9,970 nt of DNA, taken from DATIJJ01 sp039936115. Its GTDB lineage: Bacteria; Pseudomonadota; Gammaproteobacteria; DSM-16500. The translations under genes were made by a program, and so were the position numbers. Location of the stretch: positions 1 to 9,970 of the forward strand of contig JBDTIZ010000288.1 of NCBI GenBank assembly GCA_039936115.1, in the 5' to 3' direction. The notes below the pieces were generated by a model that saw only the letters and a program-made list of their open reading frames with translations, was not told where the DNA came from and searched no databases. Shown one piece after another: positions 6,397 to 9,970 of the stretch (positions are counted from its first letter, which is position 1; every line of letters begins with the position of its first letter).

Positions 6397-8895
6397 TTAA
6401 CCCCGAGGTTTTTGGACTAAAGTGTTTTTATTATCATCCTTGCCTGGTATTTCTATAGATAAATTTGTTCTGCGATTGGATACAGCCGATGATCCAAAAA
6501 AAGTAGGTTTCCCGCCTAAGCTCATTGTTGCACTGCTAGGGTGAGTTAACGTTTCTTCCTTGGTGGGTGGTTTGGGTTTAAGAAGACTTACCTTTAAAAG
6601 TTGCTCAATATTACTAAGCATTTGAATGCTGTGAGCATAAGCAATTATCCCTTCAATCACTAGGGGATCACGCGTACCCGTTCTTTTTAAGTCAGCGAAA
6701 ACAATTTTTCTAGAGGAGGCGTATAGGCCAATGTATCTAGTCGCATCCGTTATTTTAAATTTGATTCTTTTATGTTTTATCTCTGTAATTGCCGTAATTT
6801 CTGCTCCAGTTAATTCCTTGGGTAAGTTATATTGACTTGCTTTTTTTGCGATCTTTACCGGGAGATCGAGCATATTCATTACTTTCACGGCAAACTGATC
6901 CGTGTGGACACTAGTTGATACCAAAGGTTTATTATCAACAGGATCTACATTTCCATTGGTTGCCCAGAATGTATCGAGGCTAGCACGGTCATGCGTTTTA
7001 CCATATTCACTATGTTTAATAGTGACAGGGTCTGTAATTATTGTTTTTGAAGACGTATCTACCAAGCCTAAATTCAATTGATAATTGAGTGTATAGAAAC
7101 TTTGTAATAACGCAGCAAATTTTTCCGGATCCTTTTTGGCAACTTGTGCTACTTTTGCTTCAGATAATTGATCAGTCGCTTCTTCTGACTCATTAGGTTT
7201 GGTTACACCGAACAAACTAAAAGTTCTTCTCAGCAAATACTCTTTTTTTGCCTTTTCATGGATTGGATCGCGTTGCTTATTCATAACATAGCGTGGCGCT
7301 ACTCGTGAAGGAATGGCTACACTTGGTTCTTCATCGTTGCTGGTTGATGAATTATTTGTTGTGGTTGAGTGGGTTGACGCTGAAGATTCAAGGTCGCTGT
7401 CGGATACGATTTCCATATCTACAGCAGATTTTGATTCCATTGCTGGTAATGCAGTAAGGGAAATCGGAGCTAATGCACTAAATGATGCTCTGTTGTTGTT
7501 TGATAAGGTGCTGCTTACTGCGCTGCTGCTCACTGCACTGCTGCTTAAACCATTACTAGGTGCATTTATCAAATCAGATAAAATTAAATTTTTCTTCAGA
7601 ATATCTAACAAAATTTTTGACTTACTTTTCTGATTAGCATTTCTAAGTTTACTTTTTTCCACTATAAAGATATCAACAATGTTCTTATGTTGATAAACAC
7701 CCATGGCTTGGATAGGAGTGGTGATCAAACCTCTGAATACATTTGGATCTAGTGTATTTTCTATTATTCTTAAAACACTCTCAGGAATCGCGCTATTCAA
7801 AAATACGTAGGCAATAAGTGTCATTCCTATCCATTTTTTTTCAGTGAGATGTTCGGATGTGAGAGTAACGTTAAATATACTAGCTTTAGCAGACGTGAGA
7901 ATTTCAACTAACTGAATTTGATCCTCATCGCTGGTTAACCTGATCGCTTTTAAAAAATTAATTATATCTTCATTACTGTGCGTAACCATTTTGGATTCTA
8001 ATTGAGATAAAGTATCAAGATGAATGTCAGCTTGTGCTGAGAATTCAAATGATTGCACAGCAGGAGCTGCAGTCGTAACTGCTAAAGAGGGTGTTGCGGC
8101 AATATCACCACTCATTGGCATTTCAAATGTGCTTGCTGAGACAGTGTGAGTCAGAGGGCTTTCAACAGTAGTTGATTGACTTGTTGTTAATGCAGGAACA
8201 GGAATTGCAGATACAAATGTTGGTTTTTCAGCTTCGATAGCTTTTTCTTCAGCCGAATCTTTTTCTTGTTTAAGTTTTTGAAATTTAGATAAACAGGTTA
8301 TTATATTTAATTTGGTTTGATGTCCTCTTTTTGAAAATTTTTGGACGATGTCTTCCAAACGCAAGCCTTTGAATTGACCTTGGCGAGCTATATCATAGGA
8401 AATTAGATCTGGATTTTTAGATAATAAACAATCAATAAAAATCTCATTTCCTTCCACGCAAGCCATAACTAAAATATTGGCAGCTGCGCTTTTACCATTT
8501 ATATAGAAATCAAAGGTAATTGTTGTATCGGCTTTATCTTGTTCTTTTCCTACTCTAAGATCTAAAAATTGATTAATAAAATCTTTATCGGTGATGAATT
8601 TTGCAAAATACATGATCGGTGTGAAACCCGCTTCATCGCTTGACCAAGCCTTCTTTATTCTAAGTGGATTTTTGACGGATGCATTAATTAAACCTTTGGT
8701 GTTATTGATGTACTTAAAAAATAAGGTTTTGTCTTCACTATATTTCTTTGAGTTTTTATCTTTTGATAATTGAATAGATTTTATAAGCGGAACGAGGCTA
8801 CCTAACACATCCTGTGAAACTTCTTCCTCGTGAACAGTTAGCCAAACCGGTTTGAATACATCTCTTGGTCTTTTTTTTAAATTTCTCTCATTCAT
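6397..8895 (-). CDS. Ankyrin-like and U-box-like domain protein (832 aa), putative secreted effector
   Basis: The start is a basic leader with KKRPR at residues 7-11. About 88-190 looks like degenerate ankyrin repeats (GFTPIMYFAKF, then NILVMACVEGNEIFIDCLL). A charged helical stretch follows at about 190-225, then a Ser/Thr/Ala/Pro-rich linker to about 290. A second ankyrin-like segment around 350-425 has WIGMTLIAYVFLN and TPIQAMGVYQHKNIVDIFI. After another Ser-rich linker comes the shared module at 577-772. Its U-box at 619-680 keeps DPV at 622-624, Gly632, Asp636-Arg637, Trp644 and DP at 651-652, closer to the canonical U-box than its partner. The C-terminal 60 residues are polar. Role inferred from family knowledge: ankyrins bind a target and the U-box recruits an E2, giving a host-directed ubiquitin ligase. 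An in-frame TAG stands just upstream with no other start between, so the ATG at 8895 is secure, although its Shine-Dalgarno is poor (AGGA about 16 bases away). First gene of the two-gene operon. Confidence 0.92.
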   Translation of the reverse strand: MNERNLKKRPRDVFKPVWLTVHEEEVSQDVLGSLVPLIKSIQLSKDKNSKKYSEDKTLFFKYINNTKGLINASVKNPLRIKKAWSSDEAGFTPIMYFAKFITDKDFINQFLDLRVGKEQDKADTTITFDFYINGKSAAANILVMACVEGNEIFIDCLLSKNPDLISYDIARQGQFKGLRLEDIVQKFSKRGHQTKLNIITCLSKFQKLKQEKDSAEEKAIEAEKPTFVSAIPVPALTTSQSTTVESPLTHTVSASTFEMPMSGDIAATPSLAVTTAAPAVQSFEFSAQADIHLDTLSQLESKMVTHSNEDIINFLKAIRLTSDEDQIQLVEILTSAKASIFNVTLTSEHLTEKKWIGMTLIAYVFLNSAIPESVLRIIENTLDPNVFRGLITTPIQAMGVYQHKNIVDIFIVEKSKLRNANQKSKSKILLDILKKNLILSDLINAPSNGLSSSAVSSSAVSSTLSNNNRASFSALAPISLTALPAMESKSAVDMEIVSDSDLESSASTHSTTTNNSSTSNDEEPSVAIPSRVAPRYVMNKQRDPIHEKAKKEYLLRRTFSLFGVTKPNESEEATDQLSEAKVAQVAKKDPEKFAALLQSFYTLNYQLNLGLVDTSSKTIITDPVTIKHSEYGKTHDRASLDTFWATNGNVDPVDNKPLVSTSVHTDQFAVKVMNMLDLPVKIAKKASQYNLPKELTGAEITAITEIKHKRIKFKITDATRYIGLYASSRKIVFADLKRTGTRDPLVIEGIIAYAHSIQMLSNIEQLLKVSLLKPKPPTKEETLTHPSSATMSLGGKPTFFGSSAVSNRRTNLSIEIPGKDDNKNTLVQKPRG
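6580..7167 (-). other. Shared U-box-like module, copy in the 832-aa protein
   Basis: Encodes residues 577-772. Order: amphipathic helix with FAALLQSFYTLNYQL, U-box core at 619-680, then a helical tail of about 92 residues ending in IEQLLKVSLL. The gap between DPV and the conserved Gly is seven residues in both copies, longer than the roughly four I know from typical U-boxes, so the two copies share a family-specific loop. Confidence 0.75.
7510..7547 (-). repeat. 15-bp tandem repeat in the Ser-rich linker
   Basis: Two complete 15-base units (7510-7524 and 7525-7539) and a partial third encode SSAVSSSAVSS in the linker before the U-box-like module. The two full units differ at two positions. 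This is a small in-frame microsatellite-like expansion. Confidence 0.6.
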
Positions 8896-8915
8896 AGTAA
8901 TATCATCTAATTCCT

Positions 8916-8928
8916 GGTTCTAAGAACC
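8916..8928. repeat. 13-base palindrome in the operon leader
   Basis: GGTTCT and AGAACC flank a single central base, about 20 bases before the ATG of the 832-aa gene. It could be a repressor half-site pair or a DNA-level operator close to the ribosome binding region. As an RNA hairpin it would be strained, since it has essentially no loop. Confidence 0.4.
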
Positions 8929-9023
8929 GATTGTTGATAACTCTTAAGACAATGAATTAAATAGTAATACAACCTCGCCTCACCCGTTTTGATCTTCTGT
9001 TTCTTATTTAATTTTGGACTTTA

Positions 9024-9057
9024 ACAAGTGGTTATAGCATCTGTTAAGCGCACTTGT
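9024..9057. promoter_or_regulatory. Inverted repeat framing the candidate promoter
   Basis: Arms ACAAGTG (9024-9030) and CACTTGT (9051-9057) are perfect 7-base inverted repeats about 27 bases apart centre to centre. They sit at the expected transcription start and -35 positions of the extended -10 candidate at 9031-9039. That arrangement is typical of an operator bound by a dimeric repressor. Binding is not shown. Confidence 0.35.
9031..9039 (-). promoter_or_regulatory. Extended -10 candidate for the U-box operon
   Basis: On the minus strand, TGC directly precedes TATAAC, an extended -10 that needs little -35 support. No good -35 is seen. Transcription would begin near 9024 and give a leader of about 130 bases. 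An alternative is TTGACC (9088-9093) with GTTAAT (9066-9071) at 16-base spacing. Confidence 0.35.
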
Positions 9058-9087
9058 GTAGAAACATTAACAAATTTATTCAATATT

Positions 9088-9153
9088 GGTCAAATATTCG
9101 TGTATTTTTGACCTATATTATCATTGCCGCGTAATTCTGACCATATTATGACC
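9088..9153. promoter_or_regulatory. Cluster of four TGACC/GGTCA motifs
   Basis: GGTCAAA (9088-9094) and TTTGACC (9107-9113) form a perfect 7-base inverted repeat with a 12-base spacer. Two further TGACC copies at 9138 and 9149 are in direct orientation, 11 bases apart, about one helical turn. The cluster lies upstream of the extended -10 candidate, where an activator could bind. One copy also forms the -35 of the alternative promoter. Confidence 0.4.
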
Positions 9154-9167
9154 AAAAGTCAATTAAA

Positions 9168-9191
9168 TAATCACCATTTTGAAAGTGATTA
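9168..9191 (-). terminator. Probable terminator of the ankyrin gene
   Basis: On the minus strand, TAATCAC, a 10-base loop and GTGATTA are followed by TTTAATTGACTTTT. The hairpin begins 43 bases after the TAG of the ankyrin gene. The stem is short (7 bp) and AT-rich, and the tail is T-rich but interrupted, so efficiency is uncertain. Confidence 0.35.
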
Positions 9192-9234
9192 AACGGCTGG
9201 GGCGAACACATGCATCAGTTGCAGAAGTTCAAAG

Positions 9235-9822
9235 CTAAGGCCTCACATGTTGATTTTTAGCCTCAGAAATTTCAATGTTAGGATAATTTGCTAAGTCTGC
9301 CACTAATTCAGTTAGCTCGGTGTTGGTGATGTTTTTGAATCCATTATGCTGGACAAAATACGTTAATAAAAATTCTGCTGTGGCGATACGTTGGTTCTCC
9401 ATTTTTTCATCTGCGCCATCCAGCGCGTGGCGTATAGCAAGATAAATATCCTTAGAATGTTTGATATGTTTAGGAACAAGATGTTGCACCATGGCTAATT
9501 GTCCATTTGCTGCGGCTAAGTCTAAAGGCGATAACATTTTTTCATTACGTTCTTTAATGTTAACGCCTTGTTGAATCAAGCAATCGACGATATCGAGATG
9601 ACCGAACGCAGCAGCTGCCGCGACAGCTGATATATTATTTAAATTTGTCGCATTAATATCAATATCATGTTTGAATTTTTTCAATAAAAATTTGACTTGA
9701 TCGATCAATCCATTTCTTGCTGCATGAATTAAGAGCGTGTCTCCATTTAATTCATTTCTAACTTGTGGGTTTAAAGAAACATTTTTCTTAGAAAATAAAC
9801 GATGTTGTGATCTCCCTAACAT
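9235..9822 (-). CDS. Small ankyrin-repeat protein (195 aa)
   Basis: Three ankyrin repeats are visible: about residues 27-60 (GDTLLIHAARNGLIDQVKFL), 62-95 (ISAVAAAAAFGHLDIVDCLI) and 97-120 (LSPLDLAAANGQLAMVQHLV). A helical segment at about 125-165 may be a fourth, degenerate repeat. Ankyrins are protein-binding scaffolds; in intracellular bacteria short ankyrin-only proteins are often secreted to bind host partners. No signal peptide, membrane segment or enzymatic domain is seen. I chose ATG 9822 because GAGG stands nine bases before it. The frame is also open from ATG 9831 (Shine-Dalgarno directly abutting, too close) and TTG 9837, giving 198 or 200 aa. It reads in the same direction as the U-box operon but is about 340 bases upstream, so it is probably its own unit. 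No target can be named. Confidence 0.88.
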   Translation of the reverse strand: MLGRSQHRLFSKKNVSLNPQVRNELNGDTLLIHAARNGLIDQVKFLLKKFKHDIDINATNLNNISAVAAAAAFGHLDIVDCLIQQGVNIKERNEKMLSPLDLAAANGQLAMVQHLVPKHIKHSKDIYLAIRHALDGADEKMENQRIATAEFLLTYFVQHNGFKNITNTELTELVADLANYPNIEISEAKNQHVRP

Positions 9823-9831
9823 ATCTGTCAT

Positions 9832-9835
9832 CCTC
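9832..9835 (-). promoter_or_regulatory. Shine-Dalgarno GAGG that decides the ankyrin gene start
   Basis: GAGG on the minus strand is separated by nine bases from ATG 9822, while it touches the alternative ATG 9831. Spacing favours the inner ATG. Confidence 0.5.
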
Positions 9836-9856
9836 AAATTTTTAGTGATAGGAGTT

Positions 9857-9862
9857 AGTATA
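9857..9862 (-). promoter_or_regulatory. Candidate -10 (TATACT) for the ankyrin gene
   Basis: TATACT on the minus strand would start transcription about 28 bases before ATG 9822. No clear -35 is found at normal spacing. Confidence 0.3.
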
Positions 9863-9892
9863 AGGATTGAGAGTTGACGAAATCATGACGAT

Positions 9893-9965
9893 AGAATGAC
9901 AGATTGGTAATACAGCTTATTGTTGGGGCGAACTTATGTAAGCCTTGGCGAGAAGCTGTCATTCT
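9893..9965. repeat. Inverted repeat at the window edge
   Basis: AGAATGACAG (9893-9902) and CTGTCATTCT (9956-9965) are perfect 10-base inverted repeats. A second inner pair, CAGCTT (9913-9918) and AAGCTG (9953-9958), partly overlaps. The 53-base interior contains TGGGGCGAAC. It could be a long-loop stem or part of a small dispersed palindromic element that continues past the window. Confidence 0.4.
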
Positions 9966-9970
9966 GTGCG

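Larger units (their letters stand above)
8896..9234. other. Gene-free control region upstream of the U-box operon
   Basis: These 339 bases hold no credible ORF on either strand. From left to right they contain a 13-base palindrome near the operon start, an extended -10 candidate framed by an inverted repeat, a cluster of TGACC motifs, and the probable terminator of the ankyrin gene. The sequence is very AT-rich, as expected for a promoter region. Confidence 0.6.

Noticed and set aside
7510..7547. Possible CRISPR-like or iteron array
   Set aside because: The 15-bp units are directly adjacent without spacers, in frame, and encode a Ser-Ala-Val linker.

Overview
The window is AT-rich and all four genetic units lie on the minus strand, so transcription runs from right to left. 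The gene products look like proteins aimed at a eukaryotic host: ankyrin repeats, U-box-like (ubiquitin ligase type) domains, a eukaryotic-type protein kinase and long serine-rich low-complexity regions. This mix is typical of amoeba- or animal-associated intracellular bacteria, for example Legionellales/Coxiellales-type gammaproteobacteria. That placement is inferred from domain content only. No housekeeping gene, rRNA or tRNA is present to anchor the taxonomy.

Layout from upstream (right) to downstream (left). At 9235-9822 is a small ankyrin-repeat protein with a good Shine-Dalgarno site and a plausible terminator. A gene-free stretch of about 340 bases (8896-9234) follows. It holds an extended -10 candidate, two inverted repeats and a cluster of TGACC motifs, and is the likely control region of the next two genes. 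Those genes (6397-8895, 832 aa; 1584-6392, 1602 aa) are four bases apart and surely co-transcribed. A GC-rich hairpin at 1553-1575 closes this unit. Last comes a protein kinase gene (74-1438) interrupted by one in-frame TAA.

The main discovery is that the two operon proteins, otherwise unlike each other, share one module of about 197 residues: a helical lead-in, a degenerate U-box and a helical tail of about 92 residues. The first protein adds N-terminal ankyrin-like segments. The second is a very long protein with a helical N-terminus, a serine tract and several internal repeats. A reasonable reading is a pair of related, translationally coupled E3-ligase-like effectors that could act on the same host pathway.

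The second result concerns the kinase. Its glycine-rich ATP loop lies between the premature stop and the first usable start codon, in the same frame as an upstream 84-codon ORF with its own ribosome binding site. The two pieces are therefore almost certainly one gene, broken by a nonsense mutation, read through, or affected by a sequence error. The kinase also lacks the usual alpha-F aspartate.
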